Shown here in pieces: positions 1 to 6,942 of a stretch of DNA of 7,516 bases. The notes under the pieces are model-generated. The model saw only the letters and a program-made list of their open reading frames with translations. It did no database searches and was not told where the DNA came from. The position numbers were made by a program, and so were the translations under genes. The stretch covers positions 1 through 7,516 of the forward strand of contig DAOVYU010000037.1 in assembly GCA_030635465.1 (NCBI GenBank), given 5' to 3'. Position 1 is the first letter of the stretch; each line of letters begins with the position of its first letter. The stretch comes from Bacteroidales bacterium. GTDB taxonomy: Bacteria; Bacteroidota; Bacteroidia; Bacteroidales; JAADJA01.

Positions 1-91
1 GTGCTTCATCCTTTTCTATTTCTTTCAGTGCTTTTTTTGTTTCTATCAATGGCATAGGGCATTTTAGCCCTTTAGCATCTAATGTTTTCAT
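1..91 (-). CDS. yedF: TusA/YedF-family sulfur/selenium carrier protein, N-terminal part (gene continues off the window)
   Basis: Only the first 30 codons are present. They read MKTLDAKGLKCPMPLIETKK and continue ALKEIEKDEA, a typical start of a TusA/SirA-fold domain. The diagnostic CPxP motif is at residues 11-14, and Cys11 is the residue that carries persulfide in TusA. From family knowledge, YedF has this domain at its N-terminus and is found in selenium-utilisation clusters; its exact reaction is not settled. The gene follows selB on the same strand after a 127-bp gap (92-218), in which I see no clear terminator or promoter, so membership of the sel operon is likely but not shown. The ATG at 91-89 fits the family's N-terminus and has no Shine-Dalgarno, as is usual in this phylum. 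Without the C-terminal half, a plain TusA-like protein cannot be excluded. Confidence 0.75.
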   Translation of the reverse strand, partial: MKTLDAKGLKCPMPLIETKKALKEIEKDEA

Positions 92-218
92 TATGTTGAT
101 CTATTTATTTTTTTACAATAATTTCAAATCGTTTTAAACTTAAATGTTTATTTTATGCCTTAACTGATGGCTATTAGCTACAAGTCTTCACAAATCACCA
201 TTCACTATTTTCAACTCT

Positions 219-2177
219 CTATTTCACCATTTCCCTGCCTTTGTCGGTCATTAAAATATAAAACGTTTCTTTGGTTACAATTCCTTCTGCAATGAAAATT
301 GATAATACTAATTGAACCAGTTTTTTTGTTCCATTAATGAGCAACCTGAAATCCTTTTCATTGATCCCACGGTCTTTACTTTTCAGATCTGATAATAATA
401 ATTTCCTACATTTGGCTAATATAGTAGCATGTATAAACTCCCCTTCAAAAAAGATCAAAATGTTCTTCCTACCCAAATACTTTAAAAACATCTTTAGTCG
501 ATCTTTATTTATTTTCCTATCAACAGCAATGGCAGCAATATCTTTCTCATTAGGTTTATCCATCCCTACCTGCAGTATAATATCTTCAACCCATTTTAAT
601 TGATCGCGGGTTTTCTGATCTATTTTCACTTCATGACCTTTCAATGCCCAGGTAGTACCAACCTTTTTAATAATCCCATCATCATGAATAATACCCATCA
701 ACGCTTCCACGTAAAATTTTCCGGCTTCATTTCCTCCAAAGCCAAATTTCCCATAGAATGCTGTAGTTTCCAGTCCTTCTTCCAGGATTGTATTCTTTTG
801 ATGATATTCCTTTAATAAATCAACTACAGCCTGGTAATAATTTGAATGAATATCCTTACTGACTAATATTTTTCTACCATTAACAGTAAAGGTTCGGATT
901 GAACCTACTTCAGTATCTTCACACTCTTTGATAATATCTTCAAAAGGTATTGATAGTTTTTCAGCAATTTTCTCAGGGAAAACTGGTGCATTTTCTTTTC
1001 TTAATCCTATTTTAATGAGATTAATTAATTTGTCACTTTCCAATGTAGCTCCAACTAAATCGTTTAAGGACTCAATAAGTTTGGGTGTTCTTTTTTTATG
1101 ATGAAGAGGCTGCACATCAATAATATCTCCACCTCCCAGAGTGATATCGTTTGAAGAATTCCTGATAATGTATTTATCCTTGTTGAATAAGCAAACAGAT
1201 TTTTCTAGGTGGAATTGCACAATAGCAGTTTGACCTGGATGCTGTGTATCATGATCTAATAAATGCATTCGTGCAGCACATTCAAATGTTCCGGTATAAA
1301 AAATCACTTTTGACCATAATCCTATCTGATAATTTTCTTCAAACAAAGTAAAAGTTGCATCAATCATTTGTGTGTCTTCAAACACCTTATCAGAAAGCAC
1401 CATTCCCCGATGATAATCATCCAGCTTTAATCCAGCCAGGTTTATGGCTGCCCGATCACCACAAATCACTTCGTTGATTGAATCACCATGCCGTTGGATA
1501 TTTCTAACTTTAACTTTTTTATTCTTACCAGGAAGTAAATACAAATCTTTGCCGGTTTCCAATTTACCATCAAGCACTGATCCTGTAACCACAAATCCGA
1601 TCCCTTTTACATTAAAGATCCGATCGATGTACATGCGAAACTGGCCGCTATCTTTTTTATCCTTTACTTCAGGGAACAATTTGGAAATTTCAGTAACAAG
1701 CTCATTTATTCCCTGGCCGGTAACAGATGAAACTTGCAATACAGGTGCATCACTCAGACTAGTTCCTTCCAGAAATTCATCAATTTCCAGTTCGGCCAGC
1801 TCCAACATTTCTTCATCAACCAGATCTACTTTATTCAGAACAATTATTCCTTTCTTCACACCAAGCATTTCAATAATCTTAAGGTGTTCGACCGTTTGAG
1901 GCATAATACCACTATCAGCGGCAATAACCAACAATACAATATCAATCCCAAATGCACCTGCAACCATGGTCTTGATAAAGTCCTTATGTCCCGGAACATC
2001 AACAATCCCTAGTGAATCACCTGAGGGTAAGGTTAAATGGGAAAATCCAAGATTAATGGTGATCCCCCTTTCCTTTTCTTCTTTATGGGTATCACAATCA
2101 ATATTAGTCAGCGCCTTTATCAGTGCTGTTTTTCCATGATCTACATGACCTGCTGTTCCAATGATCAGATGCTTCAT
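219..2177 (-). CDS. selB: Selenocysteine-specific elongation factor SelB
   Basis: SelB is the GTPase that brings Sec-tRNA-Sec to a ribosome at a UGA followed by a SECIS hairpin. The protein has 652 residues, close to E. coli SelB (614). The G-domain motifs are intact: P-loop GHVDHGKT (10-17), switch I ERGITI (36-41), DVPGH (60-64) and NKVD (115-118). An EF-Tu-like domain 2 with RIFNVKGIGFVVTGSVLDG lies at about 186-204, followed by domain 3. A long C-terminal region from about 380 onward fits the winged helices that bind SECIS RNA; in SelB this part diverges quickly, so I assign it by position and length. The start ATG is one base after the selA TAA stop, so the two are co-transcribed and probably translationally coupled. 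The stop is TAG. Nothing suggests truncation. Confidence 0.97.
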   Translation of the reverse strand: MKHLIIGTAGHVDHGKTALIKALTNIDCDTHKEEKERGITINLGFSHLTLPSGDSLGIVDVPGHKDFIKTMVAGAFGIDIVLLVIAADSGIMPQTVEHLKIIEMLGVKKGIIVLNKVDLVDEEMLELAELEIDEFLEGTSLSDAPVLQVSSVTGQGINELVTEISKLFPEVKDKKDSGQFRMYIDRIFNVKGIGFVVTGSVLDGKLETGKDLYLLPGKNKKVKVRNIQRHGDSINEVICGDRAAINLAGLKLDDYHRGMVLSDKVFEDTQMIDATFTLFEENYQIGLWSKVIFYTGTFECAARMHLLDHDTQHPGQTAIVQFHLEKSVCLFNKDKYIIRNSSNDITLGGGDIIDVQPLHHKKRTPKLIESLNDLVGATLESDKLINLIKIGLRKENAPVFPEKIAEKLSIPFEDIIKECEDTEVGSIRTFTVNGRKILVSKDIHSNYYQAVVDLLKEYHQKNTILEEGLETTAFYGKFGFGGNEAGKFYVEALMGIIHDDGIIKKVGTTWALKGHEVKIDQKTRDQLKWVEDIILQVGMDKPNEKDIAAIAVDRKINKDRLKMFLKYLGRKNILIFFEGEFIHATILAKCRKLLLSDLKSKDRGINEKDFRLLINGTKKLVQLVLSIFIAEGIVTKETFYILMTDKGREMVK

Positions 2178-2178
2178 G

Positions 2179-3594
2179 TTAACTTATATCAAAGTAAATA
2201 TCCTTAACAGTTGTTACTAGTTTTGGGTATTGATTTTCTGGTATAGTAAGTACATCAAAATACACATCTCCTTTTCTGAGTATGGCAACTACCGGGGATT
2301 CGTGCTTCATCAAGGCTGCATATAATTTTTCAGAAAACATAGATTTTTGTTTATTCGTCTCAAATGCTTGGTCAATCCGTACAGCATAGCTGTCAATTTC
2401 TTCACCCGGTAATGCTCCACCACCACATTGGCCTTTACTGTCAACCACAACTGATGGTATTTGCTGATCTGAAAAAATCTTTTGCAATTTTTCAGCTTTA
2501 TCTTTCAATTCAACCGGCTTTTTAATCATCATGCTGAACAACATGTTTTTAACAACCAGTTCTTTATCATCCAAATAATACGACATGGCTGCTTCCATTA
2601 AAGCAAGTGTGGTTTTTCCTACCCTTAACGCTCTCACCATGGGCTCTTTTTTCAAAATAGCTACCAGTTCTTTTTTTCCAGCAATTATTCCCGCTTGTGC
2701 ACCACCTAACAATTTATCTCCGCTAAAACATACCAGGTCGATACCAGTTGCCAGTGTTTGTTTCACATCAGGTTCATTCTTAAATACTTCAATGGATGTT
2801 TTTCTCAACAATCCTGACCCCATATCATAAACAACCGGGACCTTATGTTGTTTACCAAGAGAAACAAGCTCGGGCAAACTGGCCTCTTGGGTAAATCCCT
2901 GAATTTTATAATTGGATTGGTGAGCCTTTAATAATAGTGCAGTATTAGCTGTAATGTGATCTTCGTAATCTTTCGCCCTGGTTTTATTGGTTGTACCTAC
3001 TTCAACCATTTTACAATCCGATGCGGCCATTATATCTGGCAGTCTGAATGAACCTCCAATTTCGATCAATTCACCTCTTGATACAATTACTTCTTTTTCT
3101 TTTGCAAATGTTCGCAAAATCAGCATTAGGGCAGCAGCATTATTATTTACCACCAGCACATCTTCGGCCCCGGTTAAGAAGGTTAAAATTTTATACAGAT
3201 GAGTATTTCTGGATCCTCTTTCCCCTTTTTCCAGATCAAATTCCAGGTTACTATATCCTTTTAAGATTTCAGCAGCTTCATTGATAATATAATCACTAAA
3301 AGGTGCACGACCCAGATTTGTATGCACAACAACACCTGTTGCATTTATGACACTTTTAAGGCTTTTTTGGTTAAATTGTTTTAAGCCTTTATCAATACGC
3401 AAAACAATTTTAGAAAGAGAAGGTATTTCTTTTGATTTCAGGACCTCCCTTCTGATTTGATCAATGGTATTTCGAATGACATGTTTGACTATATCAAGCT
3501 GATACAGATTAATGAATTCCTTAATTTCAGGAAGGTTCAATAATTTATCAATTCCGGGAAGTTTTTTTAAATCTTCCATTTTTGATTTCATCAT
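2179..3594 (-). CDS. selA: L-seryl-tRNA(Sec) selenium transferase SelA
   Basis: SelA is the PLP enzyme that converts Ser-tRNA-Sec to Sec-tRNA-Sec using selenophosphate. The length of 471 residues matches E. coli SelA (463). Visible signatures are the N-terminal tRNA-binding region LKKLPGIDKLL (9-19), INATGVVVHTNLGRA (83-97), VVNNNAAA (148-155), the stretch with RGELIEIGGSFRLPDI (173-188) and EVGTTNKT (198-205), and the PLP site SGDKLLGG (291-298), where Lys294 corresponds to the E. coli Schiff-base lysine. The start is ambiguous among Met1, Met2 and Met6; all precede the conserved LPGID segment. The gene begins 28 bases after the 3' end of tRNA-Sec and ends with TAA one base before selB. The tRNA, selA and selB are therefore probably one transcription unit. 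I see no missing catalytic residue. Confidence 0.97.
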   Translation of the reverse strand: MMKSKMEDLKKLPGIDKLLNLPEIKEFINLYQLDIVKHVIRNTIDQIRREVLKSKEIPSLSKIVLRIDKGLKQFNQKSLKSVINATGVVVHTNLGRAPFSDYIINEAAEILKGYSNLEFDLEKGERGSRNTHLYKILTFLTGAEDVLVVNNNAAALMLILRTFAKEKEVIVSRGELIEIGGSFRLPDIMAASDCKMVEVGTTNKTRAKDYEDHITANTALLLKAHQSNYKIQGFTQEASLPELVSLGKQHKVPVVYDMGSGLLRKTSIEVFKNEPDVKQTLATGIDLVCFSGDKLLGGAQAGIIAGKKELVAILKKEPMVRALRVGKTTLALMEAAMSYYLDDKELVVKNMLFSMMIKKPVELKDKAEKLQKIFSDQQIPSVVVDSKGQCGGGALPGEEIDSYAVRIDQAFETNKQKSMFSEKLYAALMKHESPVVAILRKGDVYFDVLTIPENQYPKLVTTVKDIYFDIS

Positions 3595-3622
3595 ATCGTT
3601 TTAATTCGTACAAATAAAAAAG

Positions 3623-3714
3623 CAGAGAGGGCAGGAATCGAACCTGCCACAGCCGGTGTTATCCGTCTGCTACTGGTTTTGAAGACCAGGTGGGACACCA
3701 GTCCCGTCCTCTCT
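3623..3714 (-). tRNA. selC: tRNA-Sec (anticodon UCA)
   Basis: The minus strand folds into a long tRNA typical of selenocysteine. The anticodon arm is CTGGT-CTTCAAA-ACCAG, with anticodon UCA at 3682-3680. A long GC-rich D arm (GGGAC-TGGT-GTCCC), a long variable arm region, and a T arm GCAGG-TTCGATT-CCTGC are present. The acceptor stem is AGAGAGG/CCTCTCT, seven Watson-Crick pairs, followed by G (3623) as a discriminator. CCA is not encoded. The length of 92 nt equals E. coli selC without CCA. An eighth acceptor pair is possible only as U3715-G3622, which would make C the discriminator, so the exact ends are uncertain by one base. The gene lies directly upstream of selA, which serves the same pathway. 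Confidence 0.96.
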
Positions 3715-3718
3715 AACT

Positions 3719-3765
3719 AAAAATTATCCCGGATAAAGAAGTTTCTTTCAATTGCCCGGGATAAT
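3719..3765 (-). terminator. Hairpin with T-tract between the selenoprotein gene and tRNA-Sec (probable intrinsic terminator)
   Basis: On the minus strand, a perfect 10-bp stem (ATTATCCCGG at 3765-3756 with CCGGGATAAT at 3732-3723) encloses a 23-nt loop that can itself form a short AAAGAA/TTCTTT stem. Five T residues follow at the base (3723-3719). It starts 31 bases after the TGA stop of the secreted protein gene and ends five bases before tRNA-Sec. It probably ends the upstream transcript. The large loop makes it atypical, and it may instead be a partial terminator or a processing signal. Confidence 0.6.
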
Positions 3766-3771
3766 TCGCTT

Positions 3772-3800
3772 CAAATATAAAATAACAAATTGAAAATCAA
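3772..3800 (-). promoter_or_regulatory. Candidate promoter for tRNA-Sec/selA/selB
   Basis: TATATTTG at 3779-3772 matches the Bacteroidota -7 consensus TAnnTTTG exactly. A GTTG (TTG at 3800-3798) lies 18 bases upstream, one base short of the usual 19-21. A start here would place the 10-bp hairpin at 3765-3723 in the leader before the tRNA. An alternative inside the hairpin loop is TTG at 3751-3749 with TAATTTTT at 3726-3719, which would start transcription almost at the mature tRNA 5' end. I cannot choose between them. Confidence 0.3.
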
Positions 3801-5587
3801 CGCAACAAAATCATTTTTTCTGTTTGGCTATGGTGATTTATCGTTATCGTATAAAAATAAAATCCATCATTTACCATTTCTCCAAAATCATTTGTAGCAT
3901 CCCAGGCGATGTTATGTTCTCCAGATAGTTTTTCTTCGCTAACCAAATGCCTGACAACCCGGCCATTGACGTCATAAATATCAATTACAACTTGTCCGGG
4001 TTTATTTAAAGTATATCGGATGTTTGTATTATTGCTAAAAGGATTTGGATAATTACCTGTATTTAAAACAGCTGAGATATTTTCACTCAATGATGTTACC
4101 GGATTATATCCTAAAAAACTATTTACAATCTCACTAATTAAATATGCTTTCATATTTAGTGAATCATCCGTTCTGATACCACCCATCATAACTGAAGATG
4201 AAACAGCAGTATAGGTTCCTGTTTCATGAATGAACATTCTACCATGACCATCGCCACTGCTAAATAATAAATCACTTCCATTGGCTTCCAGACGGTCAAC
4301 ACTAAAATGTGGACTATAGCCTCCCAAATAATTAAATTTAAGATTTGTGGCTATCACATCAGCTCCACCTTTAAGCGTATTTACTTCCTGCTCACTGCCA
4401 TCATCGATATACTCTAAACCTAAATAGTCAAAGAACGTTGTGCCATTATGATTGGCTCCTATATCAACACTTTCAATATATAAATTACCGCCATTATCCA
4501 TGAAGTTGATTAAACGTGACTGGTTTGTTGCATTTACAAAACCAGGAGGTGTAAGACCTCAACTCACGCAAAAGCACCCCATGGTGCTGAATACAATATC
4601 GTATGTATTCAGATCTTCCGGCAAGTAATAATAATAATCATATTCATATTCTGCAACATCAAGTGCCCTTGTAAGGCCAGTTGATGGATCAATCTCGTCC
4701 CCTTGTTCCGGACAGGTTATTGTTGGAATTTCATTGTCATTATCCCAAACAAGGATATTAAAGTCTATATCAGGATTTATCCGAACAAAATGACTTCTGG
4801 AAACATTGTTTCCAACAAACTCATCTTCATCAAATTCAACCATTCCATATAACACAGTATTGTAAGCTGCTGTTGAATGCCATTCAAAGCTATATGAATT
4901 GAATCCCTGTGGCTCGATTTCGCCAATATCATCAAAACTTCCAACCAACTCACCAGTTTTAAAATCGAATAATTTTACAGTAAATCCAGCCACAGTCTGA
5001 GATCCTGTATTTCTCACATCGAAGCTCCATTCACCTGTTTCCATTAAATCAATTTGAGTGGGCCCGGATATTTCGGATACGGATAAGTCCTGATCAAGGT
5101 AAACTGTTAATGTTATACTAAAAATATCCCACCAGTTCCAATTGTAGGTTTCTGCACCGAAAGTCCTAAATTTAAATTGAACATCCATACCGGCATAATC
5201 AGTTAGTGAGAATTCAATATCTTCTCCGCTATATACTCCCCAGTTACCACTTGCAAGAGCATGACTCCATAAAATATATTCATTTCCGTTATGCAAAATA
5301 GATATCTCAGCCATTTCATCAGAGGAAGTTGAAAAGACATCAAGGTGTTGATTTACGATCATTTCACCAATACTCTCATGTAAAGTTATGGTAGGAGAAA
5401 TTGCAGCACAATCAAAATTAGCAATTCCAGGACTCCAGTAAAATTCGAGTTTACCACCATCAACAATCCAGTTTTCCTCTAAAGACCAATCTTCTCCAAC
5501 ACTAAAGTCTTCGGTCCAGAAAGGAGTTTGAGCAGATACCGGCAAAATAAATAGCAGCAGTATAATATAGATTAGTAGTTTTTTCAT
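3797..5587 (-). CDS. Putative secreted T9SS-sorted selenoprotein with an in-frame UGA (Sec343)
   Basis: One 596-codon frame runs from ATG 5587 to TGA 3799-3797 if the TGA at 4561-4559 is read as Sec; conventional calling would split it at that codon. Domains: signal peptide 1-19 (hydrophobic core 4-17, cleavage at VSA-QT); beta-rich region about 22-165 ending near NWNWWDIFSITL; CARDB-like Ig domain about 167-270; alpha/beta domain about 277-400 with strand YDIVFSTMG, then C338-F-C340-V-S-U343, then a helix and strand (LINFMDNGGNLYIES); and a T9SS type A sorting domain about 508-596, with NYPNP at 512-516 and the ending KMILLR. The role is unknown. CxxU resembles redox motifs, but I do not claim an enzyme activity. 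The reading frame remains protein-like on both sides of the TGA, and a SECIS-like hairpin follows it. The alternative is a nonsense mutation of a Cys or Trp codon, or a sequence error. Confidence 0.78.
4520..4545 (-). promoter_or_regulatory. SECIS-like hairpin downstream of the in-frame UGA
   Basis: On the minus strand CTGGTTT (4545-4539) pairs perfectly with AAACCAG (4526-4520), giving seven pairs around a 12-nt loop that begins UG. The loop can be tightened by U-U-G/C-A-A pairing with a two-base bulge, leaving UAAAUG. The apical loop begins 20 nt after the UGA. From established knowledge, bacterial SECIS elements have the apical loop roughly 16-37 nt after the UGA and a G among its first two bases; both hold here. 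The hairpin lies in coding sequence, as bacterial SECIS elements do. Confidence 0.65.
4559..4561 (-). other. In-frame UGA codon, proposed selenocysteine 343
   Basis: The codon is TGA on the minus strand, preceded by TGC GTG AGT (Cys-Val-Ser) and followed by GGT CTT ACA CCT (Gly-Leu-Thr-Pro). The reading frame is unchanged across it, and 253 further sense codons follow. The gene's final codon, at 3799-3797, is also TGA but has no hairpin at the equivalent place and falls right after a canonical sorting-domain ending, so it is a true stop. Confidence 0.75.
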
Positions 5588-5624
5588 AAGCAGTTGTAGT
5601 ATTTCAAGTCTTAAAAATCACACG

Positions 5625-5655
5625 TAAAAATAAGTATTTATTTATATAGGACAAT
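5625..5655 (-). promoter_or_regulatory. Weak candidate promoter for the secreted selenoprotein gene
   Basis: On the minus strand ATTG (5655-5652) and TATTTTTA (5632-5625) are separated by 19 bases. Each differs by one base from the Bacteroidota elements TTTG and TAnnTTTG. The -7 box ends 37 bases before the start codon, a plausible leader length. The region is very AT-rich, so a chance match is quite possible. I found no equally good promoter for the divergent epimerase-like gene in 5588-5815. Confidence 0.3.
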
Positions 5656-5815
5656 AGAATAATTCATTAGGTTGTTTGCAGATTAGAATAAATTAAGCAA
5701 GCATTGCCATTTTGTATACTAATATTATGTCATAATAATGTATAATTAAACATTCCATGCTCAATAATGTTATTACATTTAACCAGCTATTAATGAACCT
5801 TAAAATCAATACATA

Positions 5816-6734
5816 ATGCAAACGATACTTGGAGCAGGAGGTGCAATAGGAACTGACCTGGCAAAAGAACTTACAAAGTATACCAAAGAAATCCGGCTTG
5901 TTAGCCGTAATCCCAAAAAAGTAAATGAAACTGATGAACTTTTTTCTTGTGATCTGAATGATAAAGCAAAAGTTCTTCAAGCTGTGGAAGGCTCACAGGC
6001 AGTTTATTTAACTGCTGGATTTCCATACAAAACAAAAGTATGGCAGCAAACCTGGCCTTTGGTAATGCAAAATGTAATAGATGCCTGTAAAAAACATAGT
6101 TCCAAACTGGTGTTTATTGACAACATATATATGTACGACCCTACTAAACTTTCTTTTATGACGGAGGATACACCTGTCAACCCTTCCAGTAAAAAAGGAA
6201 AAGTTCGGGAACAAATAGCAAACATGCTATTGGATGAAGTTAAAGCTGGAAACCTAAAGGCACTTATAGCCCGGTCGGCAGATTTTTATGGACCTGGTAT
6301 AAATAATAGCTTATTGCAGGAAGTTGTTTTTAAAAATATGCAAAAAGGTAAAAAAGCCAATTGGTTTTGTTCGATAGATAAAATACATTCTTTTACCTAC
6401 ACACCGGATGCAACCAAAGCTACTGCCATGTTGGGCAATGATGATAAAGCTTATAACCAGGTTTGGCTTACCTACAGCAGTTAATCCTATGACCGGTAAG
6501 GCGTTGATTGAGACCTTTGCTACTGAAATGAATGTTCCAGTAAAATACATGGTTGTTGGTAAAACCATGGTCCAGATCCTTGGATTGTTTAATTCCATTA
6601 TGAAAGAATTTGTAGAGATGTTATATCAATATGACCGGGATTATGTTTTTAATAGCAGTAAGTTTGAAAAGGCTTATGATTTTAAACCCACATCGTATTT
6701 AGATGGGATAAAAGCGGTGGTGAAGGCTGGTTAG
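5816..6734 (+). pseudogene. NAD(P)-dependent epimerase/SDR-like protein, frameshifted near codon 218
   Basis: The first part (5816-6466, 217 codons) begins with a Rossmann nucleotide-binding motif GAGGAIG (residues 6-12, GxxGxxG), and continues through an extended-SDR-like region with FIDNIYMYDP and ARSADFYGPG. The second part (6468-6731, 88 codons) reads LPTAVNPMTGKAL and ends with YVFNSSKFEKAYDFKPTSYLDGI, the usual C-terminus of such epimerase-like proteins. The frames differ by one base at C6467, just after Trp217. Joining them gives a normal length of about 305 residues. Homologues as I recall them have W-H-L-P-T here, suggesting that a His codon lost two bases. At the usual YxxxK place the sequence is KGKVR, so this is an atypical SDR and its substrate is unknown. 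Codons on both sides look intact, so the lesion is recent or a sequencing error. The gene is divergent from the selenoprotein gene. Confidence 0.8.
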
Positions 6735-6905
6735 ATATAGGCACAAGACTCATCTAACAAGTCACAGACCTGCCAGTACGTGGGGTTAGTTATAAGCATT
6801 TGTTTCAATCTCGTAAAAGTGAAGACTGACTAGACTAATGTCAGTTAGAGAGACGGAATTGTTAAGGACATAAAGCTCAAAGATAAAAAATTAACAGCTT
6901 AAGTT
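6735..6905. other. Intergenic stretch without a recognisable gene
   Basis: No convincing reading frame appears on either strand. The only structure I see is a small stem, ACTGAC (6825-6830) with GTCAGT (6840-6845) around a nine-base loop. It has no T-tract, so it is not a clear terminator for the epimerase-like gene. Confidence 0.5.
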
Positions 6906-6937
6906 ATTGTGTATTAATAAATATTTTTGTACGTTTG
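6906..6937 (+). promoter_or_regulatory. Bacteroidota-type promoter for a probable small RNA
   Basis: TACGTTTG (6930-6937) matches the -7 consensus TAnnTTTG exactly, and ATTG (6906-6909) lies 20 bases upstream, the preferred spacing for the -33 element TTTG. A second exact -7 match, TATTTTTG (6922-6929), overlaps the spacer but has no well-placed upstream element. Transcription would begin near 6943, immediately before the first stem-loop. Confidence 0.55.
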
Positions 6938-6942
6938 TAAAT

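Noticed and set aside
337..2012. Plus-strand open frames opposite selB
   Set aside because: They are antisense shadows of selB, with no family resemblance and no start context.
2585..3284. Plus-strand open frames opposite selA
   Set aside because: They overlap the unmistakable selA frame on the other strand.
3797..4501. A separate 234-residue gene starting at the ATG at 4501
   Set aside because: It has no signal peptide although it ends in a T9SS sorting domain. The same frame extends upstream without a stop to the TGA and continues the alpha/beta domain.
3797..5587. TGA as a tryptophan codon (alternative genetic code)
   Set aside because: The gene's own end is TGA after a canonical sorting-domain terminus, Trp is encoded by TGG throughout, and a dedicated UCA tRNA-Sec with SelA and SelB is adjacent.
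5693..6598. Minus-strand open frames at 5693-5980, 6004-6225 and 6311-6598
   Set aside because: They overlap the epimerase-like gene or AT-rich intergenic DNA and have no recognisable composition or motif.
6825..6845. Stem ACTGAC/GTCAGT as terminator of the epimerase-like gene
   Set aside because: It has only six pairs, a nine-base loop and no following T-tract.
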